Source: Candidatus Doudnabacteria bacterium (lineage in GTDB: Bacteria; Patescibacteriota; Doudnabacteria; UBA920). From it: DNA of 44,668 nucleotides. The notes below the pieces were generated by a model, which saw only the letters and a list, made by a program, of their open reading frames with translations, was not told where the DNA came from and made no database searches. The translations under genes were made by a program, and so were the position numbers. Within the stretch, counting starts at the first letter, position 1. Every line of letters begins with the position of its first letter. Location: NCBI GenBank assembly GCA_023245995.1, contig JAHFJH010000007.1:1-44668 (forward strand), in the 5' to 3' direction. This document shows positions 32,372-39,965 of the stretch, one piece after another.

Positions 32372-33460
32372 ATGTTTGGAAACAAAAAACAAAAATTAGA
32401 TCCGCGTGTAAAATACGAACAACCGCAATTTAAAAAGCAACTGCAAAATGCGCGGGCTTACAAACGGGTGCCTGCGTCGTCAGGAAATTCAGTTTTTTTG
32501 CGTATATTAAAGATAGCCAGACGTGTGCCGTGGAAGCTTGCGCTAGGAGTTGTAATCGCAACAGTTTTAGCTGTTTATATATGCTTTGTTCCTAATTTTT
32601 TGTTTATTACCACCATTACAGTGCAGGGTGGGACAGATAAAGTTGTTGCGGATGTAGAACAACAGGCAACAAGATTTTTACATACTTCGCACTTTGGAAT
32701 TCCTCGACGGAATATGTTATTTGTGCCTTCCCAGGAGCTGGCTACTTTTCTTGCGGCTGCAAACACACATGTGTGGAGAGTAGATGAAGTAAAAAAACAG
32801 TGGCCAAATAAGTTGTCAATACGCATAACGTCTCGTGTGCCTGTTTATAAATTCAATATTTCCGGACAGGAGATCGTTGTTGCAAATGATGGTAGTGTAC
32901 TGCCGAAAGAAGAAGCGCCATACAACAGTCAGCTTTTATTGGTGTCGGCGCAAACGGGATCGTTTGCGGAAGTCGGTGGTAAGCAGTTTAGTGGAGAGTT
33001 GCTGGCCACGCTTTCGTCAGTAAAGAATAATTTTACTGCATTGGTAAATTTACCGTCACCAACTAAGATTGAGTTGGTTCCGGTAATGGTTGCCGCCCCT
33101 TCTGCATCTATTTTGCCAACAAATAGCTTACCGCCTCAGGGTATAACGCCTACACACAGGCTAGAACAAGTGGCTTTAAATGTGCCTCCAGAGGAAGTAC
33201 GGGTTTTTGTACCCCCTTATGCAAATAGCAACACACCGGCATTTACTGTTCTTTTGCCTGTAAGTGAAGACACGAATGAGGTGCTTATAAAGTTGCATGC
33301 ATTGCTTGCAAGTCAGACTGCAGAAAGGATGAAGAATTTGGAGTATGTAGACATGCGTTTTTCTAGTCGTGCGTTTATTTGTCTAAAAGGTACTCCGTGT
33401 GTGAATGGAGAAAATACTGTACAAGTATCCGCGGTTCCAACACCCACAAAAAAACCTTAG
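32372..33460 (+). CDS. ftsQ: FtsQ/DivIB-type cell division protein
   Basis: A 362-residue bitopic division protein. A basic cytosolic tail (1-55) leads to one membrane helix (about 54-75), a POTRA domain (ITTITVQGGTDKVVADVEQQATRFL, about 80-150) with WPNKLSIRITSRVPVYKF, and the FtsQ beta domain. Only the POTRA and the first beta strands are conserved in the family; the long loop at about 235-275 (Pro-rich) is extra. The gene follows murF with 10 bases between and ends at a bidirectional terminator. Confidence 0.82.
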   Translation: MFGNKKQKLDPRVKYEQPQFKKQLQNARAYKRVPASSGNSVFLRILKIARRVPWKLALGVVIATVLAVYICFVPNFLFITTITVQGGTDKVVADVEQQATRFLHTSHFGIPRRNMLFVPSQELATFLAAANTHVWRVDEVKKQWPNKLSIRITSRVPVYKFNISGQEIVVANDGSVLPKEEAPYNSQLLLVSAQTGSFAEVGGKQFSGELLATLSSVKNNFTALVNLPSPTKIELVPVMVAAPSASILPTNSLPPQGITPTHRLEQVALNVPPEEVRVFVPPYANSNTPAFTVLLPVSEDTNEVLIKLHALLASQTAERMKNLEYVDMRFSSRAFICLKGTPCVNGENTVQVSAVPTPTKKP

Positions 33461-33467
33461 TAAATAT

Positions 33468-33506
33468 AAAAAACACTGCCTACTTTTTTTGTAAGCAGTG
33501 TTTTTT
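33468..33506. terminator. Bidirectional terminator between ftsQ and thrS
   Basis: AAAAAACACTGC (33468-33479) pairs with GCAGTGTTTTTT (33495-33506); A and T runs on both sides serve both convergent genes. Confidence 0.9.
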
Positions 33507-33518
33507 ATTTGGTTATTC

Positions 33519-35267
33519 TTACAGTTTGTTTTCTATTTCATTTTGCAATTTATTTGTAAAATCTAATACCGACATGCTCCCTAAATCTGCCTCACCGCGA
33601 CCGCGAACAGATATTGTACTTGCTTCAATTTCTTTTGCGCCTACAATAAGCATATATGGTACTTTTTGCCCCGCTGCTTCACGAATCTTTTTTCCAATTG
33701 ACTCACCACGTACATCTACATCTACGCGAGCATTTGGTATGTGTGTAAGTATTTCTTCTTTGACCTTTTGGGCGTATGCAAGTTGATTGTCGGATATAGG
33801 TAACACAGTAACCTGCGCAGGTGCAAGCCATACCGGAAAATTGCCGGCAGTGTGTTCTATGTACACAGACAAAAAGCGTTCAATAGAGCCCATAAGAGCG
33901 AAATGTATCATAACAGGTGTTTGGTCTTGTCCTGCGTCGTCTGTATAGGTTAGTCCGAAGCGCATTGGTTGCACAAAGTCTAGTTGCGGTGTAGCAAGCT
34001 GATGTTCGCGTCCTATGGCGTCCTTGGCCATAAAGTCTATTTTAGGTCCATAGAAGGCTGCTTCGCCTTCTGCTTGAAAGTAATCAAGGTTATTTTTTTT
34101 GGCGATATTTAGCAAAATATTTTGAGCTTTGTCCCAAAGTTCTGACTCCCCAAGATATTTTTCCGGCTGTTTAGGATCTCTGAAAGAGAGTCGTGCCCGA
34201 AGTTTCATGCCAATAGTTTCGTAAAATGTTTTTGTAACGTCTATTAGTTCTTGATAAATTTGTTCAATTTGGTCTGGAGTACAGAATGTGTGGCTGTCGT
34301 CTTGAGTAATAGAGCGCACGCGCGATAAGCCCATAAGCTCACCAGCTTTTTCGTCTCTATATACTGTAGTAGTCTCCATGTATTTAATTGGCAAATCGCG
34401 ATAACTGCGTGGACGACTGGCAAAAATTTGTTGATGGTGTGGGCAGTTCATGGGCTTCATGACTAGCTCGTCACTTGTCTCTTGGCTTTTGACCAGAAAT
34501 AATTCATCACCAAATTTCGCCCAGTGACCAGAGGTTTTGTACAAATCATTTTTTGTAATGTGGGGAGACCAAACACGTTGCCAGCCTTTAGCTAGTCGCA
34601 AGCCTTGTGAATATTCGTTTAACAGCTCGCGAATTAGTGCCCCTTTTGGCGTAAATAGGGGCAAACCTTTTCCGACTAAGTCTGAAATAGTAAACAAATC
34701 TAAACTCGCTCCGAGTTTTCTATGATCCCGTTTCTCTGCCTCTTCCAGCATTGTTATATGCTCCTCTAGTTCCTCTTTAGTATTAAATGCCAGACCGTAT
34801 ATTCTGGTGAGCATTTTATTTTTAGAGTCACCGCGCCAGTAGGCACCAGCCAGTTTTGTAAGTTTAAAACTTTCCGCGTCAATACTTTTCATGCTTTCGG
34901 CATGCCCTCCGCGGCACAAGTCCCAGTAGTTACCAGATTTATAAAAACTAACCTTAGAACCGTCTGAGGTAAATTCATCTATAAGCTCATGTTTATATTC
35001 ATTGTTTGGGTATTCATTTTTTGCTTCGTCAGCGGTTAGCTCGTGCCTTTCGAACTTGTCCCAAGAGGGGAGTATTTCTCGCATCTTTTTTTCTATTTTT
35101 GGCAGGTCGTCTTCGGAAATAGGATTGCTAAATTCGAAGTCAAAATAAAAGCCGTCGTCAATGGCCGGACCAATAGTGCGTTTGGTGTTTGGATAAAGTT
35201 GCATTACTGCTGCGGCTAAAAGGTGAGCGAGCGAATGTCGTTTGTTTTGTAGTTCTTCGTTATTCAT
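33519..35267 (-). CDS. thrS: Threonyl-tRNA synthetase lacking the TGS domain
   Basis: Charges tRNA(Thr). At 582 residues it lacks the ~60-residue N-terminal TGS domain of the usual enzyme: it begins almost directly with the editing domain, whose site H11-x3-H15 and CRGGH are intact. The class II core has MNCPHH (zinc Cys), YMETTTVYRDEKAGELMGLSRVRSITQDDSH (motif 2) and HFALMGSIERFLSVYIEH (motif 3), followed by the anticodon domain (VTVLPISDNQLAYAQKV). An AAAGGAG just upstream of the ATG gives it one of the few clear Shine-Dalgarno sites among the core genes. A ~260-base structured leader with a terminator precedes it, suggesting control by attenuation. Confidence 0.95.
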   Translation of the reverse strand: MNNEELQNKRHSLAHLLAAAVMQLYPNTKRTIGPAIDDGFYFDFEFSNPISEDDLPKIEKKMREILPSWDKFERHELTADEAKNEYPNNEYKHELIDEFTSDGSKVSFYKSGNYWDLCRGGHAESMKSIDAESFKLTKLAGAYWRGDSKNKMLTRIYGLAFNTKEELEEHITMLEEAEKRDHRKLGASLDLFTISDLVGKGLPLFTPKGALIRELLNEYSQGLRLAKGWQRVWSPHITKNDLYKTSGHWAKFGDELFLVKSQETSDELVMKPMNCPHHQQIFASRPRSYRDLPIKYMETTTVYRDEKAGELMGLSRVRSITQDDSHTFCTPDQIEQIYQELIDVTKTFYETIGMKLRARLSFRDPKQPEKYLGESELWDKAQNILLNIAKKNNLDYFQAEGEAAFYGPKIDFMAKDAIGREHQLATPQLDFVQPMRFGLTYTDDAGQDQTPVMIHFALMGSIERFLSVYIEHTAGNFPVWLAPAQVTVLPISDNQLAYAQKVKEEILTHIPNARVDVDVRGESIGKKIREAAGQKVPYMLIVGAKEIEASTISVRGRGEADLGSMSVLDFTNKLQNEIENKL

Positions 35268-35528
35268 AGTTCTCCTTTATAAAATAAATTCATATATCGC
35301 ATTCTATATACAATTGTATAAGAAAGCGAAAGTAATTGATTAATAAAAAATAAAATCCCAGATTAAAGTTATGAAAATGTTCGTAACTTTAATCTGGGGT
35401 CTTTTAATAAATGAATATTAGACGACGATTCCGTCCCAGCGTGTCCTACTAAGAGCAGGACCTTTTATTTATTACTTTTTTCTTAAGCTCCTCGGTTGGT
35501 AGCCGAATCTACGCTTAAGTAATGTACT
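35268..35528 (-). promoter_or_regulatory. Long structured leader of thrS
   Basis: From a predicted start near 35528 the minus-strand leader holds: a CTTAAGC/GCTTAAG stem with an inner TCGG/CCGA; an 8-base-pair GTCCTGCT/AGTAGGAC hairpin; a CTGGGACGG segment; a GACG/CGTC hairpin; and a terminator (35343-35398). CTGGG (35439-35435) could pair with the CCCAG of the terminator arm, a weak antiterminator. UGGGAC recalls the T-box core UGGNAC, but the full T-box consensus and a specifier loop are not evident. Confidence 0.5.
35343..35398 (-). terminator. Intrinsic terminator inside the thrS leader
   Basis: On the minus strand CCCAGATTAAAGTTA (from 35398) pairs with TAACTTTAATCTGGG (ending 35357), a perfect 15-base-pair stem with a 12-base loop, followed by ATTTTATTTTTTATT. 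It lies about 75 bases before the thrS start, so it must be read through for thrS expression. Confidence 0.8.
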
Positions 35529-35534
35529 AAGGCT

Positions 35535-35564
35535 ATTGTAGCGCAAGGTTGTTAGTTTTGGCAA
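35535..35564 (-). promoter_or_regulatory. Possible thrS promoter
   Basis: Minus-strand TTGCCA (35564-35559), 18 bases, TACAAT (35540-35535). Confidence 0.5.
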
Positions 35565-35577
35565 ATATTGTTGTGTC

Positions 35578-35609
35578 AAATAAAGAGCGCGCTCTGTGGG
35601 TGAGCGCGC
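35578..35609 (-). terminator. Terminator of the small ORF unit
   Basis: GCGCGCTC (35609-35602 on the minus strand) pairs with GAGCGCGC (35594-35587), followed by TCTTTATTT. Confidence 0.65.
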
Positions 35610-35622
35610 CTTCAAGTTATTT

Positions 35623-35832
35623 CTACCCATTTATTCCGCCAAGACGTTTTCTGCCTTGGCTGATTAGCACATATGTGGTTTCCCGCGTTCTTAGGATTCT
35701 TCTAAAACTTGGGAAAAATTTCTCCACAACTCTTTCGCCGGTGATTTTTATTAAACCGGCTGTTTCGAGTTCTTTTGCTCGTTTTGACGTCATGGTCACC
35801 GTGGGTACAAACTTTCTCATTTTCAAGTCCAT
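35623..35832 (-). CDS. Small basic protein with possible winged-helix segment
   Basis: A 69-residue ORF (65 if started at the second ATG, 35820). MTSKRAKELETAGLIKITG followed by a basic beta-hairpin (RRILRTRETTYVLISQGRKR) looks like the recognition part of a winged-helix DNA-binding domain. It overlaps in another frame with the ORF 35702-35926, which starts nearer the promoter. The two could be one ~100-residue gene interrupted by a frameshift. The unit has its own strong promoter (35959-35987) and terminator. No family is recognised. Confidence 0.45.
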   Translation of the reverse strand: MDLKMRKFVPTVTMTSKRAKELETAGLIKITGERVVEKFFPSFRRILRTRETTYVLISQGRKRLGGING

Positions 35833-35926
35833 CCTTTAAGTTTTGATACCAGCGCAAGTTACGTTTTACGTTGCCAGAAGACAACAAAAACTTCCCGCTG
35901 TGGGGGTCTGTGAACAAAATGTTCAT
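35702..35926 (-). CDS. Upstream overlapping ORF, possible 5' part of the same gene
   Basis: A 74-residue ORF beginning MNILFTDPHSGKFLLSSGNV at the first ATG after the promoter. Its first ~33 residues look like ordinary protein; the rest, overlapping the ORF 35623-35832 in another frame, is rich in Lys/Arg/His and Asn and looks like out-of-frame sequence. A single base change near 35835-35845, or programmed frameshifting, would join the two parts. Confidence 0.35.
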   Translation of the reverse strand: MNILFTDPHSGKFLLSSGNVKRNLRWYQNLKDGLENEKVCTHGDHDVKTSKRTRNSRFNKNHRRKSCGEIFPKF

Positions 35927-35958
35927 AGGCTCTCATAGAGAGAAGTTTACCGTCTATA

Positions 35959-35987
35959 ATTATATACTTTTTTTCTTATTTTGTCAA
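35959..35987 (-). promoter_or_regulatory. Strong promoter of the small ORF unit
   Basis: Minus-strand TTGACA (35987-35982), 17 bases, TATAAT (35964-35959): consensus in both boxes. Confidence 0.8.
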
Positions 35988-36035
35988 GAGTTTTGCATAT
36001 TCTTTATTTAAGTTTCTTGTTTTTACTATATCTAT

Positions 36036-36260
36036 AAAAAAATTAAAAACGAGTCAGGCTATCCTTTCTCGTTGTTGCTTATAACAGCTTGGTGAGCGCA
36101 CTCGGGCCCATTTAAGGTCTGGAACACCTTTTGGGAAGCACGCGCTCACCAAGCTGTACTGAACTGGCAATACCTAACGCCTGGGTTATGAGCCCGGGGT
36201 ATTCGGTCCTATTCTGAGGCACCTCGTACAATATTGCCGACATCACTCTTCCTTTTAGTT
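36036..36260 (-). ncRNA. Predicted structured RNA between dnaE and the small ORF unit
   Basis: A ~220-base minus-strand RNA without a convincing ORF. Its first domain is closed by GGCAATA/TATTGCC (36237-36167). The second is closed by a 16-base-pair stem, ACAGCTTGGTGAGCGC-type arms at 36157-36142 and 36099-36084, with an inner stem CCCA-AAAGGT/ACCTT-TGGG. It ends in a terminator hairpin AACGAG/CTCGTT (36073-36048) and TTTTTAATTTTTTT. A good promoter (36267-36295) lies just upstream, on the same strand. The family is not recognised: it lacks the conserved marks of SRP RNA, RNase P RNA and tmRNA, and a 6S RNA shape is not evident because the ends do not pair. The 385 bases 35927-36311 are otherwise free of genes. 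Confidence 0.55.
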
Positions 36261-36266
36261 AGAAAG

Positions 36267-36295
36267 AGTGTAGCTACTTTTTTGTTGTCCGTCAA
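36267..36295 (-). promoter_or_regulatory. Promoter of the predicted structured RNA
   Basis: Minus-strand TTGACG (36295-36290), 17 bases, TACACT (36272-36267). It lies just after the dnaE stop, so it cannot serve dnaE. Confidence 0.65.
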
Positions 36296-36311
36296 TATAG
36301 GCTTGTAGGTC

Positions 36312-39300
36312 TTAGACGCTTGTAACATGCGTGACTTCTGGAATTTGTTTAAGCTGATTGAATAATTCATTATTTATACGCACTAAGGATTTTGCTTTTA
36401 TGCGTTTTTCTGCATTGCCAGAGCCGAGAGCAACAAAGACTTGTGCATGTCCAGGGCTAGATTCCAATATATTTTTAATTTGCTCCATGGTTGGAGGAGC
36501 CGCTAGTTGTCTCATATGAATGATTACTTGTGCATTTTTTTCTGCTTCACCTAGAGCAATAAGATAGTCTGTGTCCTTAGGCAGTGGTTTTATGGAGTCT
36601 GCAATAATAGTAATTTCTCCGTCCCGTTCGTTCAGCCTTCCGCTGACCTCCACAACGGCGTCTACAGCAAGTAAGTGAACCACTTCTGGCATAAGTTTTG
36701 GGAAAACCAAAACTTCCACGTGACCCGTTGTGTCTTCGAGCGTAAAGAAAGCCATGGGCTCGTTTTTCTTTGTAAGAGTGCGTTTAAGCTTGGCCATGAG
36801 CCCTGCAACGGTAACAGTATTGCCTTCGTGTTCGGCCGTAAATTCGCGTATGGCAGAAAAATTTCTTAGTACTTCGCTGTATCTTTCTAGTGGGTGACTG
36901 GAGACATACATACCCAAATGTTCTTTTTCCCAAGCTAAAATTTCTTCTGGGGTGGCAGGCGAAGCCTCCTTAAGCCGTAGCGAAGCCAGCGGTAGTGTGT
37001 TTCCAAAAAGTGAATTTGGGGCGTCGAGCTCATGCTTAACCTTGCCACGCATATAATCGAGTACGTATTCAGTGTTCGCAAGAAGCATTCCACGTTCTCC
37101 GTACCTATCTAATGCACCTGCCTTCGCTAACGCTTCCCACGAGCGTTTGTTAAAGTTTTTAACATAGCATTTAGAGATAAAGTCGTCTAAGGCAGGAAAG
37201 GCTAAATGAGGGTTTAGGCCAGATGCAGGATTTGTATTTTCTGTGCCCTGTCGAATTCGGCCAGCTTTAATGGCTTCTATAACATCACTGCCTAAATTTT
37301 TTATTGCGCCTAAACCAAAGCGTATGGTGTGTTCATCTACTACTGTAAAGTCGTTCATGGACTCGTTTACATCTGGAGGTAGTACTGCAATACCCATGGC
37401 CTTGCATTCTTCCACTGCTTCATAAATTTTTGTTTCGTCGCCCGACTCGGCCGTCATGACTGCTGCCATGAATTCTACTGGGTAGTTGGCTTTTAAGAAT
37501 GCGGTTTGATAAGAGACTATGGCGTAACTTGCAGAGTGGCCTTTGTTAAATCCGTAGGCCGCAAATGGCTCTATCCAAGTCCATATTTGCTCTGCTTTTG
37601 CGGTTGTCCAGTTCATGGTTTTAACGCAACCTTCTACAAATTTACTGCGCTGTGCTTGCATTTCTGCCGGGATTTTTTTACCCACGGCTTTACGGAATTT
37701 GTCTAGCTCTTCCCATGTGTAGCCAGCAAGGTCGTGAGCCATTTGCAGTAGGTCGTCTTGATACACTAGAATGCCGTAACTTCTGGCTAGAATTTTTTCT
37801 AGAGCCGGATCTAAGTAAGTAATGAGGTTTTTATTGTGTTTACGCGCAATGAAGTCCGGTAAAAACTGTAGAGGGCCTGGGCGATATAGCGCTATCATGG
37901 CCATAATGTCAAAAATTGTTTCCGGTTTTAATTCTTTCAAATATCTAGTCATGCCTGCAGAGCCAAGTTGAAAGACGCCGAAGGTGTGGCCTTCCGAGAG
38001 TAATTTAAATGTTTTTACGTCTTGCGGAGGTAGGTTGTATATGTCTATTCGTACATTGTGTCTGGTTTCAACGAGCGCGAGTGCCTCTTCTAAAATAGAT
38101 AGGTTACGTATACCCAGCAAATCTAGTTTAATAACGCCAATAGCGTAAGAACTTGCGCCAACGTCTAGCGAGTACATATCGTACTGAGTTATAAGTCTTT
38201 CTCCGTCGGGTTCTTTTTGTAGTGGTAGGTAGTCGGTAAGTGGGGTGGGGGTAATTACAATTCCCGCAGCATGAATTGAAGCATGCCTGCAACCGCCTTC
38301 TATTTTTTTTGCAATGTCTATAATTTGTTTTGTTTCGGGGTCACGAGTGTATGCGTCTTTTAGCTCCGGACTCATGTCTATGGCTTTTTTAATAGTCATG
38401 TCGAAGCCTTGTTTGCCTATGGGAATCATTTTTGCTAACCGGTCGCATTTGCCGTATGGAACTCCCAGAGCCCTGCCAACGTCACGGACGGCAGCGCGAG
38501 CCTTCATGGTTCCAAAGGTAATAATTTGTGCGACTTTGTCGTGCCCATAACGCTCGGTCATCCATGCTATGGTGGCGTCTCTATGGGTGTCGGAAATGTC
38601 TAAGTCAATATCTGGCGGTGATGGTCTGTGTTTAGTTAAAAATCGTTCAAAGGGAATAATAAATTCTAGCGGGTCTACGTTAACTATTTGTAACACGTGT
38701 CCGACAAGACTACCGGCAGCACTACCACGAGTATTGGTAATGGCGCCTAAGCTGTGCGCACCGTGAACAATGTCGGCTACCATAATAAAGTACGGCGCAT
38801 ATCCTTTACTGCAAATAATATCGAGTTCGTAGTCTAGGCGTTCTTTGGCTATTTGTGGCACGTTCCCGTTGTATTTTTTTAGAGCATGCTCCTGTACTAG
38901 TGTGCGTAGATAAGATTCATTTGTTTCTCCTTCGGGAATTTCTACCTTTGCAAAATATCTTTGGTCTAAAAGTATTTCAAGATTGCACTGCTCTGCCGCC
39001 CAAAGGGTGTTAGTAATAGCTTCTGGAATATCGGCAAATAACTTCTTCATTTCTTCTGGCGTTTTTAGCGAGAGGTCGTTGTCTCTCATGTCGAGACGAT
39101 TTTCGTCGTTAACCGTTTTGCCTGTACCAATACAAACAAGTACGTCCTGTGCTTCGGCGTCGCTTTCGTGAATATAATGTGAGTCTGCGGTTGCCACAAC
39201 TCGCAAATCTTGTTCTCGAGCAAGTATTAGGGATTTTTGCAAAATACCCTCAAACTTTTTTGCGTCGGCAGTTGAGCTGTCTTTCCACCCGCGTTGCAGT

Positions 39301-39818
39301 TCTATAAGAAAATTTTCTTTACCAAAAATATCAAGGTATTCGTCTAAGACGCTGGCGATGTGTTTTTCATTACCTCCTGCAATGGCTCTTGGTAGTTCAC
39401 CACGGGGGCAGCCGGAAAGTGCTATGAGGCCATTTGCGTGTTTACGCAAAAGATCTTTATCTATTCTCGGCTTGTAATAAAAACCACGCGTGTGAGCTTC
39501 ACTTGTCAGTTGCATAAGGTTCTTATAGCCAATGTCGTTTTTTGCAATTAAAGTAAGGTGGTAGTAATCGCTATCTATTTTTCCTTCGCGGTCTTCCATA
39601 CCACGAATGGCCACGTAGCTTTCCATGCCTATGAGGGGTTTTATGCCTTTTTCCAGACATTCATGATAAAACTCAATAGCGCCATACATGACTCCATGGT
39701 CTGTTAGCGCTATGGCGGGCATGTCTACTTCTTTGGCACGCGAAACTAACGGCTCTATTTGAGACAGGCCGTCTAACAAGCTGTAATGGCTATGTGTATG
39801 AAGGTGGACAAAACTCAT
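36312..39818 (-). CDS. dnaE: DNA polymerase III alpha subunit
   Basis: The replicative DNA polymerase, 1168 residues, the normal DnaE1 length. The N-terminal PHP domain (FVHLHTHSHYSLLDG, then ALTDHGVMYGAIEF and ATADSHYIH) covers about 1-280. The palm carries the catalytic PDIDLDISD near residue 402. GRLGGCRHASIHAAGIVI-like GCRHASIHAAGIVI, FQLGSAGMTRYLKELKP and GFNKGHSASYAIVSYQTAFLKANYP follow in order. A helix-hairpin-helix region and the OB-fold (VTVAGLMAKLKRTLTKKNEPMA) lie near the C-terminus, then the domain that contacts the clamp loader. No PolC-type exonuclease is inserted. It is expressed away from the gene at 39966; no Shine-Dalgarno is seen at the start. Confidence 0.97.
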   Translation of the reverse strand: MSFVHLHTHSHYSLLDGLSQIEPLVSRAKEVDMPAIALTDHGVMYGAIEFYHECLEKGIKPLIGMESYVAIRGMEDREGKIDSDYYHLTLIAKNDIGYKNLMQLTSEAHTRGFYYKPRIDKDLLRKHANGLIALSGCPRGELPRAIAGGNEKHIASVLDEYLDIFGKENFLIELQRGWKDSSTADAKKFEGILQKSLILAREQDLRVVATADSHYIHESDAEAQDVLVCIGTGKTVNDENRLDMRDNDLSLKTPEEMKKLFADIPEAITNTLWAAEQCNLEILLDQRYFAKVEIPEGETNESYLRTLVQEHALKKYNGNVPQIAKERLDYELDIICSKGYAPYFIMVADIVHGAHSLGAITNTRGSAAGSLVGHVLQIVNVDPLEFIIPFERFLTKHRPSPPDIDLDISDTHRDATIAWMTERYGHDKVAQIITFGTMKARAAVRDVGRALGVPYGKCDRLAKMIPIGKQGFDMTIKKAIDMSPELKDAYTRDPETKQIIDIAKKIEGGCRHASIHAAGIVITPTPLTDYLPLQKEPDGERLITQYDMYSLDVGASSYAIGVIKLDLLGIRNLSILEEALALVETRHNVRIDIYNLPPQDVKTFKLLSEGHTFGVFQLGSAGMTRYLKELKPETIFDIMAMIALYRPGPLQFLPDFIARKHNKNLITYLDPALEKILARSYGILVYQDDLLQMAHDLAGYTWEELDKFRKAVGKKIPAEMQAQRSKFVEGCVKTMNWTTAKAEQIWTWIEPFAAYGFNKGHSASYAIVSYQTAFLKANYPVEFMAAVMTAESGDETKIYEAVEECKAMGIAVLPPDVNESMNDFTVVDEHTIRFGLGAIKNLGSDVIEAIKAGRIRQGTENTNPASGLNPHLAFPALDDFISKCYVKNFNKRSWEALAKAGALDRYGERGMLLANTEYVLDYMRGKVKHELDAPNSLFGNTLPLASLRLKEASPATPEEILAWEKEHLGMYVSSHPLERYSEVLRNFSAIREFTAEHEGNTVTVAGLMAKLKRTLTKKNEPMAFFTLEDTTGHVEVLVFPKLMPEVVHLLAVDAVVEVSGRLNERDGEITIIADSIKPLPKDTDYLIALGEAEKNAQVIIHMRQLAAPPTMEQIKNILESSPGHAQVFVALGSGNAEKRIKAKSLVRINNELFNQLKQIPEVTHVTSV

Positions 39819-39839
39819 GAAAAATTACTACTTTTTAAT

Positions 39840-39920
39840 TGCTAATTTTTGAGTCCCATAAAATATCGTAGGTAAATCTCTTATTTTAGGCATTAGGTAT
39901 TAGGTATTAGGTATTTAGGC
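39840..39920. repeat. ATTAGGT-type repeat between dnaE and the gene at 39966
   Basis: GGCATTAGGTATTAGGTATT and a further copy form an 8-base tandem (39887-39918); inverted ATTACTACTTTTTAATTGCT sequence lies at the dnaE side. Confidence 0.6.
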
Positions 39921-39950
39921 CGATTATAGTATACCACCCCCTCTTGAATT

Positions 39951-39959
39951 TGTTATACT
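39951..39959 (+). promoter_or_regulatory. Extended -10 promoter, possible leaderless start
   Basis: TGTTATACT (TG-n-TATACT). The expected transcription start falls at about 39966, on the ATG itself, so the mRNA may be leaderless. Confidence 0.55.
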
Positions 39960-39965
39960 ACAAGC

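Noticed and set aside
33379-33786. 135-codon plus-strand ORF over the 3' ends of ftsQ and thrS
   Set aside because: It is the shadow of the thrS coding strand and spans the bidirectional terminator.
35268-35528. Firm T-box call for the thrS leader
   Set aside because: Only UGGGAC fits; the flanking T-box consensus and a stem I with a Thr codon in a specifier loop are not visible.
36036-36260. Assignment of the structured RNA to SRP RNA or 6S RNA
   Set aside because: GGAA and GGGAAGC words exist on the plus strand, but the SRP domain IV motif is incomplete; the ends do not pair as in 6S RNA.
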